64,000 nt of DNA from Woeseiaceae bacterium. GTDB taxonomy: Bacteria; Pseudomonadota; Gammaproteobacteria; Steroidobacterales; Woeseiaceae. Positions 1 through 9,400 of this stretch are shown in pieces. A model generated the notes under the pieces. That model ran no database searches. It was not told where the DNA came from and was given only the letters and a program-made list of their open reading frames with translations. The first letter of the stretch is position 1. The number at the start of each line of letters is the position of its first letter. Where the stretch lies: NCBI GenBank assembly GCA_030065915.1, contig JASJCQ010000007.1:1-64000 (forward strand), in the 5' to 3' direction. A program made the position numbers and the translations under genes.

Positions 1-246
1 ATCAGTGTCGTCCTCGAGGCGGGCATGGTCGACATGGCCATCCTGATGGTTGTCGCCTCGGTTGTCGGCGCCTTCTACTACCTGCGCGTCATCTGGTTCA
101 TGTACTTCGAGGAAGGCGAGGACCAGGCGGTCCTGCAGATGGGCCCGGACGCCAAGCTCGCAATGAGCGCAAACGGCGTAGCCGTGCTCGCGCTGGGTAT
201 CTTGCCAGGCTGGTTGTGGGCATTGTGCCTGGCCGTACTGGGCTGA
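1..246 (+). CDS. nuoN: NADH-quinone oxidoreductase subunit N, C-terminal fragment (runs off left edge)
   Basis: Frame open from base 1; C-terminal sequence VVGAFYYLRVIWFMYFEE...LGILPGWLW resembles the NuoN C-terminus; partial. Confidence 0.85.
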   Translation: MSVVLEAGMVDMAILMVVASVVGAFYYLRVIWFMYFEEGEDQAVLQMGPDAKLAMSANGVAVLALGILPGWLWALCLAVLG

Positions 247-302
247 TTTCTGGCGCTTTCTGACCCCTGGGCCGGCACAGGCAAAACTCGTACTACCCGG
301 GG

Positions 303-331
303 TTGTAATCCCCCCGACACCTGAGTAGTAT
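303..331 (+). promoter_or_regulatory. Possible sigma70 promoter upstream of tRNA-fMet (TTGTAA-N17-TAGTAT)
   Basis: Hexamer-like boxes with 17-nt spacing, 15 nt before the tRNA. Confidence 0.35.
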
Positions 332-345
332 CCCGATCCTGCCGA

Positions 346-422
346 TGCGGGGTGGAGCAGTCTGGCAGCTCGTCGGGCTCATAACCCGAAGGTCGCAGGT
401 TCAAATCCTGCCCCCGCTACCA
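346..422 (+). tRNA. Initiator tRNA-fMet (anticodon CAT), CCA encoded
   Basis: 77 nt; TGCGGGGTGGAGCAG...TCGGGCTCATAACCCGA...GGTTCAAATCC...CCCCGCTACCA; GGG/CCC anticodon-stem pairs and unpaired 1-72 position typical of initiators. Confidence 0.95.
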
Positions 423-428
423 GAAATC

Positions 429-459
429 AAAAAGGCCGGTCCATTGGACCGGCCTTTTT
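429..459 (+). terminator. Rho-independent terminator after tRNA-fMet
   Basis: AAAGGCCGGTCCattGGACCGGCCTTTTT perfect stem with T-tract. Confidence 0.9.
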
Positions 460-579
460 AATTTCCGCTATCGCGGGCAGGATTATTGCGAAGGGTTCCG
501 AGCGGTTCTTGGGATGGTCACTAAAGATCAATCCGCACCTGTCGGTAGTGGCGTTGATTAACTTCCGAGGGCGGATTGG

Positions 580-1000
580 GTTCAACAAAACGCGCCAGCG
601 TTTTGGGCGCCAGCTTGCCTGGCGGGCCGAAGGCCCGAAGATCGGCCACAGCCGATCTGAGCCAATCCTGCCCTGTCGGGTACGGCCTAGTAGATCGAAA
701 TCACCTCAAATCCGTCGCACGTTGCCAGAAAGGGACCCTCGTTCAACAAAACGCGCCAGCGTTTTGGGCGCCAGCTTGCCTGGCGGGGGTCGCCTAACGA
801 TAGTCCTGACTCTCGGATGTCGTCGTCCTTTCGCAGAGAACGCCCCGAAGATCGGCCACAGCCGATCTGAGCCAATCCTGCCCTGTCGGGTACGGCCTAG
901 TAGATCGAAATCACGTCTTAGACACGCGCCAGCATCTTGGACGATGCATTGCTTGGCGGGCCGGAGTCCCTAAGATCGGCCTAAGCCGATCTGAGTTCAT
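580..1000. repeat. Intergenic repeat cluster: two near-intact and one degenerate copy of a multi-hairpin element
   Basis: 47-nt block GTTCAACAAAACGCGCCAGCG...GGCGGG at 580-626 and 741-787; 71-nt block at 634-704 and 844-914; third degenerate copy ~919-1000. Confidence 0.85.
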
Positions 1001-1097
1001 CGTGCCACTATGGCCAACAACAATGGGCACGAAAACTTACTTGAGTACGACGCACTCGCAGCTGACAATTGTCCCCTGTCAGTAGACGAGCTTTACG

Positions 1098-1769
1098 ATG
1101 AGTGACAGCGATACCGGCAAGCTCTACGTTGGAATGGACGTCTCGGACCTAAGGCGTTCGGCCGTGCAACGCAAGCTCAAACGCAAGGACCTTAAGGACG
1201 AACCGTTCCAGCAGTTCGAAGAGTGGTTTGAGCTCGCCTGCGAGGTCGTCCAGTTTGACCCCAACGCGATGTCGATGTGCTCTGTCGATGCGGACAACCG
1301 CCCGTATACGCGAACGGTGCTTCTGAAGTCCTTCGACGAGCGCGGTTTTGTTTTTTACACAAACTTTGAGAGTCGCAAAGCGCGGCACATCAGCGCCAAC
1401 CCTGAAGTGTCGCTATTATTCTTCTGGCCCACGCTCGGCCGCCAGGTCGGCATTCGCGGTACGGCCGAGAAGCTCTCCGCGGCAGAGTCCCTTAGATACT
1501 TCGCGACCCGGCCGCGTGGCAGCCAGCTCGGTGCCTGGGTCTCGCCGCAGACCAGCACGATCACTTCGCGAGCGGTCCTGAAGAACAAGTTCGACGAGAT
1601 CAAGCAGAAGTTTGCGAACAGGGAAGTCCCGCTGCCCAGCTTCTGGGGCGGCTATCGCATCGTGCCGCGCGAGATCGAGTTCTGGCAGGGTCGTGAAGAC
1701 CGGCTCCACGACCGCTTCCTGTATTCCCGTGAGCGCGACGGCTGGCGGCTGGAGCGACTGGCCCCATAA
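1098..1769 (+). CDS. pdxH: Pyridoxamine 5'-phosphate oxidase
   Basis: Full-length PdxH-like sequence: FDPNAMSMCSVDADNRPYTRTVLLKSFDERGFVFYTNFESRKA ... FWGGYRIVPREIEFWQGREDRLHDR. Confidence 0.93.
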   Translation: MSDSDTGKLYVGMDVSDLRRSAVQRKLKRKDLKDEPFQQFEEWFELACEVVQFDPNAMSMCSVDADNRPYTRTVLLKSFDERGFVFYTNFESRKARHISANPEVSLLFFWPTLGRQVGIRGTAEKLSAAESLRYFATRPRGSQLGAWVSPQTSTITSRAVLKNKFDEIKQKFANREVPLPSFWGGYRIVPREIEFWQGREDRLHDRFLYSRERDGWRLERLAP

Positions 1770-1772
1770 GAA

Positions 1773-1799
1773 AGCCCGGCCACCGAGTGCGGCCGGGCT
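1773..1799 (+). terminator. Hairpin after pdxH
   Basis: AGCCCGGCC...GGCCGGGCT stem directly after the stop codon; weak T-tract. Confidence 0.45.
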
Positions 1800-1966
1800 G
1801 GTCTGGTTACTTGGCAGTATCGGCCCGTCCGTGAGTAGGCCGTTGATCCTATTGTCGACCCCATTTCAATCGTTCATCCAGACTGAACCTGTCTCAGTCC
1901 CCCGCTGTGCGCTAAACTGATCAATAGAACAAAAAAACGCCGCCAAGACGGCGTAAGGGGGACATT

Positions 1967-4900
1967 ATGTCAAGCAGCATCAGAATCATTGCGGCCCTCC
2001 TGCTGGTCGCGATCGCCACCACCGTTTTTGCGAAACCCGATAACAAGCCCGTTAGAGCGCCAGGCCTGGAGTCCCCGGTAAAAGTCATCCGGGACGTTGA
2101 CGGTATTCCACACATCATCGGCAGGAGCGAGCACGACGTTTTATTCGTGCAAGGTTTCGTGCACGCGCAGGATCGTTTCTTCCAGATGGATTTCTCGCGG
2201 CGCCAGGCGAGCGGCACGCTGGCCGAGCTGGTCGGACAACCGGCGCTGGGCAGCGACGTCCAGCTACGCACGTTCGGACTTCGACGTTCTGCGGAACGGA
2301 CGCTGGCAGCGTTGTCCGACGAAACGGTGGCCGGATTACAGGCCTATGCCGACGGGGTGAACTTCTTCCTGGCTACACAGCCATTGCCGCCTGAGTACTT
2401 CGTACTGGAGCTAACGCAGGCTGAGCCGTGGACACCGCTGGACAGTGTCGCGATCGGCAAGTTGATCGCGTTCGGACTGTCTTTCGACCTGGACATCGGT
2501 AATACCCAGGCTCTGCTTACTTACCAGCAAGTCGGCGCGGCTTTGACGCCACTGGGTTTGGGTTTCGACGGTAGTGCGCTGTTCTTCGAGGACCTGTACC
2601 GGACAGCGCCGTTTGATCCGGCGGCGACCGTTCCGGATGCGCTGGCCGCGCCGGCGGCGAGCCTGTCGGCCAAGAGCGCGGCATCCGCGAAAGCACGACG
2701 GTCGGCATTAGGCAAGAAGACGTCGAAGGCGGCGAAAGCTACAGGTAAGCAACTCGATCCGGCGATGATGAAACTCGTCGAGGATTACATCGAGCGAGTC
2801 AAAGGCATCCCTATGCTCGAGAATGCGCTCAAGTCGACCGACAAGCCGACAGGCAGTAACGAGTGGGCCGTGGCGCCGAGCCGAAGCGCCAGCGGCAGGG
2901 CGATGATGGCCAACGATCCCCATCTCGCGTTGAACACACCGGCCACGTGGTACCAGAACCACCTCAAAGCGAGGCGCGACAAGCTGGATGTGGTAGGCAG
3001 CAGCTTCCCAGGCGTACCTTTTGTTACGCTGGGGCAGAATCGCCGCATCACCTGGGGCGCCACGGTGAATCCGATGGACGTAACCGACACCTACCAGGAA
3101 CAGGTTGTCCCGGACCCGAGCTCACCCAGCGGCCTCAGCACGATCTACCTCGGCAGCCCGGAACCGCTGCTGCCGATACCGCAGACGTATCGCTACAACC
3201 TGCTGGACGGCGTGGCGGACAATCTCGAACTTGCGCCGCCAGACGGCGCCGTGGGCAACGTGTTCATTCCGGCCGTCACGCTGATCGTGCCGCGACGCAA
3301 CAACGGTCCGATCATCAATATCGACCTGGTGACCGGCGTTGCGCTCAGCGTGCAGTACACGGGCTTCAGTGCCACGCGCGAGTTTGATGCCTTCCGCGGG
3401 TTCAACTTCGCGAAGAACATGAACGACTTCAAGGAAGCCCTGCAGTTTTTCGATTTCGGCTCGCAGAACTTCGCCTACATGGACACCGACGGCAATATCG
3501 CCTATTTCACGAGCGCCGAAATGCCGATTCGCGAGGATTTGCAGGCCGGTACCGTCGCCGGCCTGCCGCCGTACTTCATTCGTAACGGTACCGGCGGAAA
3601 TGAATGGGCGCCGGTAAGCAACCCGCAGCCGCAGCAGACTGTGCCGTACGAGATTCTTCCGTTCGACGAAATGCCAAAGCTCATCAACCCGGTCAACGGC
3701 TACTTCATCAATGCCAACAACGACCCGACCGGCAACACGCGCGACAACAACGCCTTCAATGAGTTCAGGCCCGGCGGCGGCATCTTCTATCTGAACCCGG
3801 GCTACGCGACCGGCACGCGTGCCGGCCGTATCACCCAGGGCTTCGACGAGCGGCTGGCGTCGGGACCGCTAAGCCGTGACGACATGGAAGAGATCCAGGC
3901 CGACGTCAAGCTGCTTGACGCGCAGGTTTTCACGCCGCTGATTCTCGAGGCGTATGCAACCGCGACCTCTGCCGGGGCCGACTCGACACTGGCCGGCCTG
4001 GTTGCCTCGGATCCACGCATCGGGGAGGCGGTCGCCAGGCTTGAAGAGTGGGACTACTCGACGCCGACAGGCGTGCGCGAAGGCTATGATGCGAGCGACG
4101 AAGACGGCGACCGCGCCGAGCCCTCGGCTGAGGAAATCGGGCACAGTATCGCCGCGACGATCTACTCCGTCTGGCGCGGCCAGATGATCGGCAATACGAT
4201 CGATGCGACGCTCGATGGGATAGACCAAATCGTCGCTCCGATTCGGATGCCCAAGCCGCCGAGCAGCCTGGCGATGACCGCCTTGCGCAACCTGTTCGAC
4301 AAGTACGATACGCAGCTCGGTTTCGGTGTGTCCGGGGTGAACTTCTTCAACATGCCGGGTGTTAATGATTCGATGGCGCGGCGGGATATCCTGATCCTGA
4401 AGAGCGTACAGGATGCACTGAACCTGCTGGCCGGCCCGGATTTCCAGTCTGCCTTCGGTGGCTCGACCGACCAGAACGACTATCGCTGGGGCCGGCTGCA
4501 CCGCATCGTGCTGGATCATCCGTTGGGCCCTCCCTTCAGCATACCGCCCGCGGGCGGCGCCTTTCCCGCATCGTTCCCGGACCTGATGGGCCTGGCAGTC
4601 GATGGTGGCTTTGGTGTGGTCGACGCGTCGAGCCACTCGGCCCGCGCCGATAGCAGCAACGACTTCATGTTCGGCAGCGGTCCGTCACGCCGTTATATCG
4701 GCGAGTCGAGCCGGTGGCCGCGCAGCATTGAGGGACAAACGACCTTGCCGGGTGGCGCAAGCGGCGTTCTCGGAAGTCCGCTGTATGCCAACATTCTCGG
4801 TCGTTGGCTGACGAACGACTATTACGATATCCGCCAGCGAAACCGGGATGTGAAGCGCAGCGCCGCATCGAAACAGAGATTCGTGCCGGTTCGTAACGAA

Positions 4901-4969
4901 GATGACGACGATGATCGCGACGACAGAAACGACCGTGATGATCGCGACGACGACGATGATGACGACTGA
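1967..4969 (+). CDS. Penicillin/acyl-homoserine-lactone acylase family (Ntn-hydrolase) secreted protein
   Basis: Signal peptide; HDVLFVQGFVHAQDRFFQMDFSRRQASG; spacer followed by G|SNEWAVAPSRSASGRAMMANDPHL with Ntn nucleophile Ser codon at 2855-2857; acidic C-terminal tail. Confidence 0.9.
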   Translation: MSSSIRIIAALLLVAIATTVFAKPDNKPVRAPGLESPVKVIRDVDGIPHIIGRSEHDVLFVQGFVHAQDRFFQMDFSRRQASGTLAELVGQPALGSDVQLRTFGLRRSAERTLAALSDETVAGLQAYADGVNFFLATQPLPPEYFVLELTQAEPWTPLDSVAIGKLIAFGLSFDLDIGNTQALLTYQQVGAALTPLGLGFDGSALFFEDLYRTAPFDPAATVPDALAAPAASLSAKSAASAKARRSALGKKTSKAAKATGKQLDPAMMKLVEDYIERVKGIPMLENALKSTDKPTGSNEWAVAPSRSASGRAMMANDPHLALNTPATWYQNHLKARRDKLDVVGSSFPGVPFVTLGQNRRITWGATVNPMDVTDTYQEQVVPDPSSPSGLSTIYLGSPEPLLPIPQTYRYNLLDGVADNLELAPPDGAVGNVFIPAVTLIVPRRNNGPIINIDLVTGVALSVQYTGFSATREFDAFRGFNFAKNMNDFKEALQFFDFGSQNFAYMDTDGNIAYFTSAEMPIREDLQAGTVAGLPPYFIRNGTGGNEWAPVSNPQPQQTVPYEILPFDEMPKLINPVNGYFINANNDPTGNTRDNNAFNEFRPGGGIFYLNPGYATGTRAGRITQGFDERLASGPLSRDDMEEIQADVKLLDAQVFTPLILEAYATATSAGADSTLAGLVASDPRIGEAVARLEEWDYSTPTGVREGYDASDEDGDRAEPSAEEIGHSIAATIYSVWRGQMIGNTIDATLDGIDQIVAPIRMPKPPSSLAMTALRNLFDKYDTQLGFGVSGVNFFNMPGVNDSMARRDILILKSVQDALNLLAGPDFQSAFGGSTDQNDYRWGRLHRIVLDHPLGPPFSIPPAGGAFPASFPDLMGLAVDGGFGVVDASSHSARADSSNDFMFGSGPSRRYIGESSRWPRSIEGQTTLPGGASGVLGSPLYANILGRWLTNDYYDIRQRNRDVKRSAASKQRFVPVRNEDDDDDRDDRNDRDDRDDDDDDD

Positions 4970-5009
4970 GTCAACGCTATCACTGCGCTAAAAAACGCCG
5001 TACCGAATT

Positions 5010-5045
5010 GAAAAGGCCGACCCTCGGAACCCGAGGGTCGGCCCT
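5010..5045 (-). terminator. Terminator for the minus-strand spondin-domain gene
   Basis: GGCCGACCCTCGG-aa-CCGAGGGTCGGCC stem; plus-strand A-tract to the left gives a T-tract on the minus strand. Confidence 0.8.
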
Positions 5046-5067
5046 GGACGAGCTGACAGCGGCAGAA

Positions 5068-5802
5068 TCAGTAGCGGCGGACTCGCTCGATGACGATCTT
5101 GGCGACCGGGTCGGCCCAATCGTGGACCGCTCGTTTAAGGTCGTTGTCGCCGATGACGCCAACGTGTGGAATGATGACGCCGTCTTCAGCGAGCAGGGGA
5201 TTGCTTTGACCGGCGCCCTGATCGTCTGATGATTCACCGATCAGGCCCTGACAAGGTGGCACGATATCGGCAAAGTCCTCGGTGTTACGTTCCGTGCGCG
5301 TTTCGTAGCCGCGTGCATACACGGTCGTGCTGTGACGTGGCAGGCGGATTGAGTCGATGCCGGTAAAGCCGTCGTTGGTGCAGATCAGCATAGCGACAAG
5401 AGAGAGGCGCCGGTTGCGGCGATCGGTCGTGATGGTGAACGAGGCGATGCTGTCAAAGCCAGTCTCGCCGGGATTGTTCGCGGGCACGATGGGGGCGTTG
5501 CCCACGGCGTAGTCAATGACATTGGTGTCGCTGGCCAGGGCGGCGAGCAGCGGGTTGTTATCGCCATTTTCGGCGATCGCGATGACACCGTCATTGGCAT
5601 ATTCACCGACCTCAAAGATATCCGCGCGCCGGTTGTGTACGGCAATGACCGGCGGTGTGAATGGCTGTCCGGCAGTGAGATTGTAGATCGTGACTTTGTA
5701 GGTGATCGAGTTGTGGTCGGCCAACGCGAGCGCAGGCGATAGAAAGGCCATGGCAAGTCCGGCGCAGAGCAGCGTGCGAAGTGCATGTAATCTTCGGTTC
5801 AT
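5068..5802 (-). CDS. Secreted spondin_N-domain-like protein
   Basis: Signal peptide; ITYKVTIYNLTAGQPFTPPVIAVHN...EVGEYANDGVIAIAENGDNNPL...FDSIASFTITTDRRNRRLSLVAMLICTNDGFTGIDSI pattern of bacterial spondin-domain proteins. Confidence 0.8.
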   Translation of the reverse strand: MNRRLHALRTLLCAGLAMAFLSPALALADHNSITYKVTIYNLTAGQPFTPPVIAVHNRRADIFEVGEYANDGVIAIAENGDNNPLLAALASDTNVIDYAVGNAPIVPANNPGETGFDSIASFTITTDRRNRRLSLVAMLICTNDGFTGIDSIRLPRHSTTVYARGYETRTERNTEDFADIVPPCQGLIGESSDDQGAGQSNPLLAEDGVIIPHVGVIGDNDLKRAVHDWADPVAKIVIERVRRY

Positions 5803-6091
5803 CGAATTGTCCTCTAGCGATTTAGTGTGGGATGGGTCTTCATTGACCAGCTCTTTGTGCAGAGCCGTGGAACGCCAGAAAGACTAGTGGGGAAGTGTCA
5901 CGAAAGTATCACTTGAGTGTTCTTATCCTGTCCCGTGACTGGCAGGGAAGCGGTGGTTACTCTTCGTTGGGGAGACCAGGATGGCGGCAGCGGCCTGCCG
6001 GAACGGCGCAAATCCTGCTGCCGCAACGAATCCTAAAAAAAGGGCACCTTTACGAGGGCCTCGTACGTCGTCAATATAGTGGTGTTCGCTG

Positions 6092-6565
6092 TTGATTACG
6101 CATGGGGCAAGACCATTGAGAAGACTGGCCAGCCGGGCAAGCTTTTTGCCTTTGTGTGTTGTACTCGTTGCAGTGCCGACATTGGGAGATTCGCTACGGC
6201 AGTCAGAAGAGTTATCGGTTGCCTGCTTCAACGACAGCGGGACCGATGGGGGTCTTGGAGTATTCGTGTATGAAGGACATAGCGACTGGAGAGTGGCTCG
6301 GGATAATCTGAAAAGCGTCCTGTATTTCGGGTTCAGTCCGGGCAAGCTCGAATTCCAGGTGTCCGAGCTCACTACATGCGGCTATGTGAGCAGCTTTGAT
6401 CCTCACATTCATTCGTCGTGTCGCTCCGGGTCCCTGTCCATTACAAATTTTGAGCCTCGCAGTCTCGCTGGAGACTACTCGTTTACCCTCAAGGACGGAA
6501 CCATCAAAAAAGGGGATTTCTCAGCGACCTACTGCCCGAAACGGTCGGGACACTCAGCGGATTAG
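6092..6565 (+). CDS. Hypothetical secreted protein
   Basis: Plausible signal peptide (LPLCVVLVAVPTLG) and Cys-containing mature part; no family recognised. Confidence 0.5.
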   Translation: MITHGARPLRRLASRASFLPLCVVLVAVPTLGDSLRQSEELSVACFNDSGTDGGLGVFVYEGHSDWRVARDNLKSVLYFGFSPGKLEFQVSELTTCGYVSSFDPHIHSSCRSGSLSITNFEPRSLAGDYSFTLKDGTIKKGDFSATYCPKRSGHSAD

Positions 6566-6831
6566 CTGTCGGCACGACTACCATGTGCGGCCAGCGCCCT
6601 GACCGTCGTGCCATCCCGCTCGAACCCGGACGTCTGACAGTAACAAGATGTTTCGCGGTGACCTTGTGATCACCGACTTTGCTAGATTCTCGGACTCGAT
6701 ACAAAAACGATCCGGAACAACCGAACCCAACTATGCCGACTGACTCAAGCGTTCCTGCAGACTGGCAGGATCGACTGTCGGTCATAAATTTTTTCTGAAA
6801 TTTCAGCCTGTCTTTGCCCGGGAGCGACCAC

Positions 6832-7773
6832 ATGCTACACCGTCATACCATTGGAATTGTTGGAACCGGCCAGGTCGGCATGGCGGCAGCCACGTCGTTG
6901 TTCCAGCAACGCATCGCGAGAGAGCTGATCCTGATCGACGTCGACGGCAAGCGTGCGGAAGGCGAGGCGATGGATCTGATGCACGCTCAGGGCTATGTAG
7001 GTCGTCGCCGCGTCTGGGCGGGTGACTATTCGGACCTGTCGAGCGCACAGATCGTGATCATTACCGCAGGTGTCAGTCAGAAGCCGGGCGAGGATCGGCT
7101 CTCGCTGCTGAATCGAAACGCGGCGGTCTTCAAACAGATTGCGGAGGAGCTCGATCGTCACGCACCTAAGGCGATTCTTCTCATCGCCTCCAACCCGGTG
7201 GACATACTGACTTACGTGATGCAGGACCTGTCCGAGCGGCCGGACGAGAAAGTGATCGGAACCGGCACCATGCTGGATACCACCCGACTTCGGACACTAC
7301 TGGCAGAGTACTATGAAGTCGATCCTCGATCCGTGCACGCCCTGATTCTCGGTGAGCATGGCGATTCTGAGATCGTAGCGTGGAGCAGGGCGAACATCGG
7401 CGGCACGCCAATCCTCAACAACAGCATTCTCGGCCGCCCTTACGACCCTGACGTCCTCGAAGAGATCTTCCAGCGGGTACGCAATGCAGCGTACGAGATC
7501 ATAGAGCGCAAGGGTTACACCAACTGGGCCATTGGCCTGGTGCTCGCGCACCTGGTCCGCACGATCCAGGAAGACCAGAGCAGTGTGCTACCCATCAGCG
7601 TACGGCTGCACGGCGAATACGGTATCGACGATGTCTGCCTCAGTATCCCGGCGGCCGTCGGCATCAATGGCGCGGGCGGACGTGTGCCAATGCCGCTCAG
7701 CGACGATGAGCAAAAGGCCCTGGTCGCGTCGGCCGATACCTTGAAACAAAGTCTGCGATCTTTGTCGCCTTAG
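6832..7773 (+). CDS. ldh: L-lactate dehydrogenase (LDH/MDH superfamily)
   Basis: IGIVGTGQVGMAAA Rossmann motif; AGVSQKPGEDR substrate loop with Gln (LDH-like) ; GEHGDSEIVAWS catalytic His; followed by lactate permease. Confidence 0.88.
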   Translation: MLHRHTIGIVGTGQVGMAAATSLFQQRIARELILIDVDGKRAEGEAMDLMHAQGYVGRRRVWAGDYSDLSSAQIVIITAGVSQKPGEDRLSLLNRNAAVFKQIAEELDRHAPKAILLIASNPVDILTYVMQDLSERPDEKVIGTGTMLDTTRLRTLLAEYYEVDPRSVHALILGEHGDSEIVAWSRANIGGTPILNNSILGRPYDPDVLEEIFQRVRNAAYEIIERKGYTNWAIGLVLAHLVRTIQEDQSSVLPISVRLHGEYGIDDVCLSIPAAVGINGAGGRVPMPLSDDEQKALVASADTLKQSLRSLSP

Positions 7774-7801
7774 TCGCTCGAATCAAACGCCCGACGCCGT
7801 C

Positions 7802-9400
7802 ATGTCCACAGACCTGATCGTAGCCGTTCTGCCGATCGCGGTGCTTATCTGGCTGATGACCAAGTCGGAGGCACTGGCGTCGCATCGTGCACTTCCTCTC
7901 GTGGCGTTGATGACGTACGCCGCGAAGTTGCTATGGTTCGCCGACGACCCGAACCTCGTGAACGCGACGGTGGTTCAGGGATTGATGGAAGCCTGGACGC
8001 CCATCCTGATCATCTGGGGAGCCATCCTGCTGTTCAAGGTGATGGACGCATCCGGGGCGATGACGACCGTGCGCGGCTGGCTGAATGGGATTAGTCCCAA
8101 CCCGGTGGCGCAGTTAATGATTATCGGGTGGGCGTTCTCGTTCATGATCGAGGGTGCCAGTGGATTCGGGACGCCGGCAGCCCTCGCCGCGCCTATCCTG
8201 GTTGGTTTGGGCTTCGCGCCGTTCAAGGTCGCGGTGCTGGCATTGATTATGAACTCAGTGCCCGTGTCATTCGGTGCGGTAGGCACGCCAACGTGGTTCG
8301 GTCTCGGGCAGCTTGGTCTGACGGAGGCTGAAATCATGGCGGTGAGTTACAGCACCGCCCTCATTCACGCGGCTGCCGCCCTCGTGATCCCGGTTATTGC
8401 CTTGAGCTACGTCATCCCCGCATCGAAAATTCGTGCAAATCTCATTTACGTCTACATCACTATTCTCGGCTGCGTTCTGCCGTACGTGCTACTAGCCCGG
8501 TACAGCTACGAGTTTCCGTCGCTGATAGCAGGCATGATTGGACTCGTTGTCGCAATCTTTGCGGCCCGCCTCGGTCTGGGACTGGAACAGACCACGGACG
8601 GAGACCGCCCGAGCCGTGTTGCTGCTGTACCCGCGGGTAAGCTGATCAGGGCGCTCTTTCCCATCTGGGCGACGGTGCTTGTGCTCGTCGTCACGCGCAT
8701 CGAGCAGCTCGGCATCAAAGGCGCGTTGACAGATTCAACACCACTGGCAGGGCTACCCTTAGGTTCATTGGGTGAGCTTGGGGTGACTCAGTCACTGGCC
8801 ATTGAGTTGTCCGGAATCTTCGGATCGGACATCGCCTGGACCTTTCAAACCTTGTATGTCCCCGCGTTCATACCGTTCCTGCTGGTCGTACTGGTATCAA
8901 TTCCTGTGCTACGCATGCCTGTCGCGGACTTCGGCGCGGTCTGGACTGACACTGCAAGACGAATGATCAACACCATCCTGGCTCTGCTCGGTGCCCTGGT
9001 GATGGTCAAGTTGCTCATGCTCGGCGGCGAAACCTCAATGGTGGTGCTCATCGGAGATGCATTCGCCACGGCGACTGGCCAAAGCTGGCAGTACCTCGCT
9101 CCCTACCTGGGCGCGTTAGGCTCTTTCTTTTCGGGCTCAGCCACGATCTCGAATCTGACCTTCGCGGGAATTCAGGTCTCCGTTGCGAGAGAGCTCGGGC
9201 TCGATCAGACTTTGATCCTGTCTCTGCAATCGGTCGGTGCCGCGATGGGCAACATGGTGTGCATCAATAACATCGTCGCCGTGTGCTCTATTCTGGGTGT
9301 TGCGAAGCAGGAGGGCGCCATCTTGAAACGCACGATTTGGCCAATGTTGCTCTACGGGGTCATCGCCGGCATCGTTGGGCAACTGCTGGTGAACCTGTGA
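7802..9400 (+). CDS. lldP: L-lactate permease
   Basis: Polytopic membrane protein; MIEGASGFGTPAALAAPILVGLGF and GSFFSGSATISNLTFAGIQ motifs of LctP/LldP. Confidence 0.92.
   Translation: MSTDLIVAVLPIAVLIWLMTKSEALASHRALPLVALMTYAAKLLWFADDPNLVNATVVQGLMEAWTPILIIWGAILLFKVMDASGAMTTVRGWLNGISPNPVAQLMIIGWAFSFMIEGASGFGTPAALAAPILVGLGFAPFKVAVLALIMNSVPVSFGAVGTPTWFGLGQLGLTEAEIMAVSYSTALIHAAAALVIPVIALSYVIPASKIRANLIYVYITILGCVLPYVLLARYSYEFPSLIAGMIGLVVAIFAARLGLGLEQTTDGDRPSRVAAVPAGKLIRALFPIWATVLVLVVTRIEQLGIKGALTDSTPLAGLPLGSLGELGVTQSLAIELSGIFGSDIAWTFQTLYVPAFIPFLLVVLVSIPVLRMPVADFGAVWTDTARRMINTILALLGALVMVKLLMLGGETSMVVLIGDAFATATGQSWQYLAPYLGALGSFFSGSATISNLTFAGIQVSVARELGLDQTLILSLQSVGAAMGNMVCINNIVAVCSILGVAKQEGAILKRTIWPMLLYGVIAGIVGQLLVNL

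Noticed and set aside
509-973. 154-aa ORF over the repeat cluster, with repeated peptide blocks
   Set aside because: Driven by the DNA repeats; hairpin content and lack of coding-like composition favour a non-coding element
580-1000. CRISPR array
   Set aside because: Only two to three large irregular repeats (47 and 71 nt), no uniform spacers, no cas genes
3869-4636. 255-aa minus-strand ORF inside the acylase gene
   Set aside because: Antisense of a well-supported coding sequence
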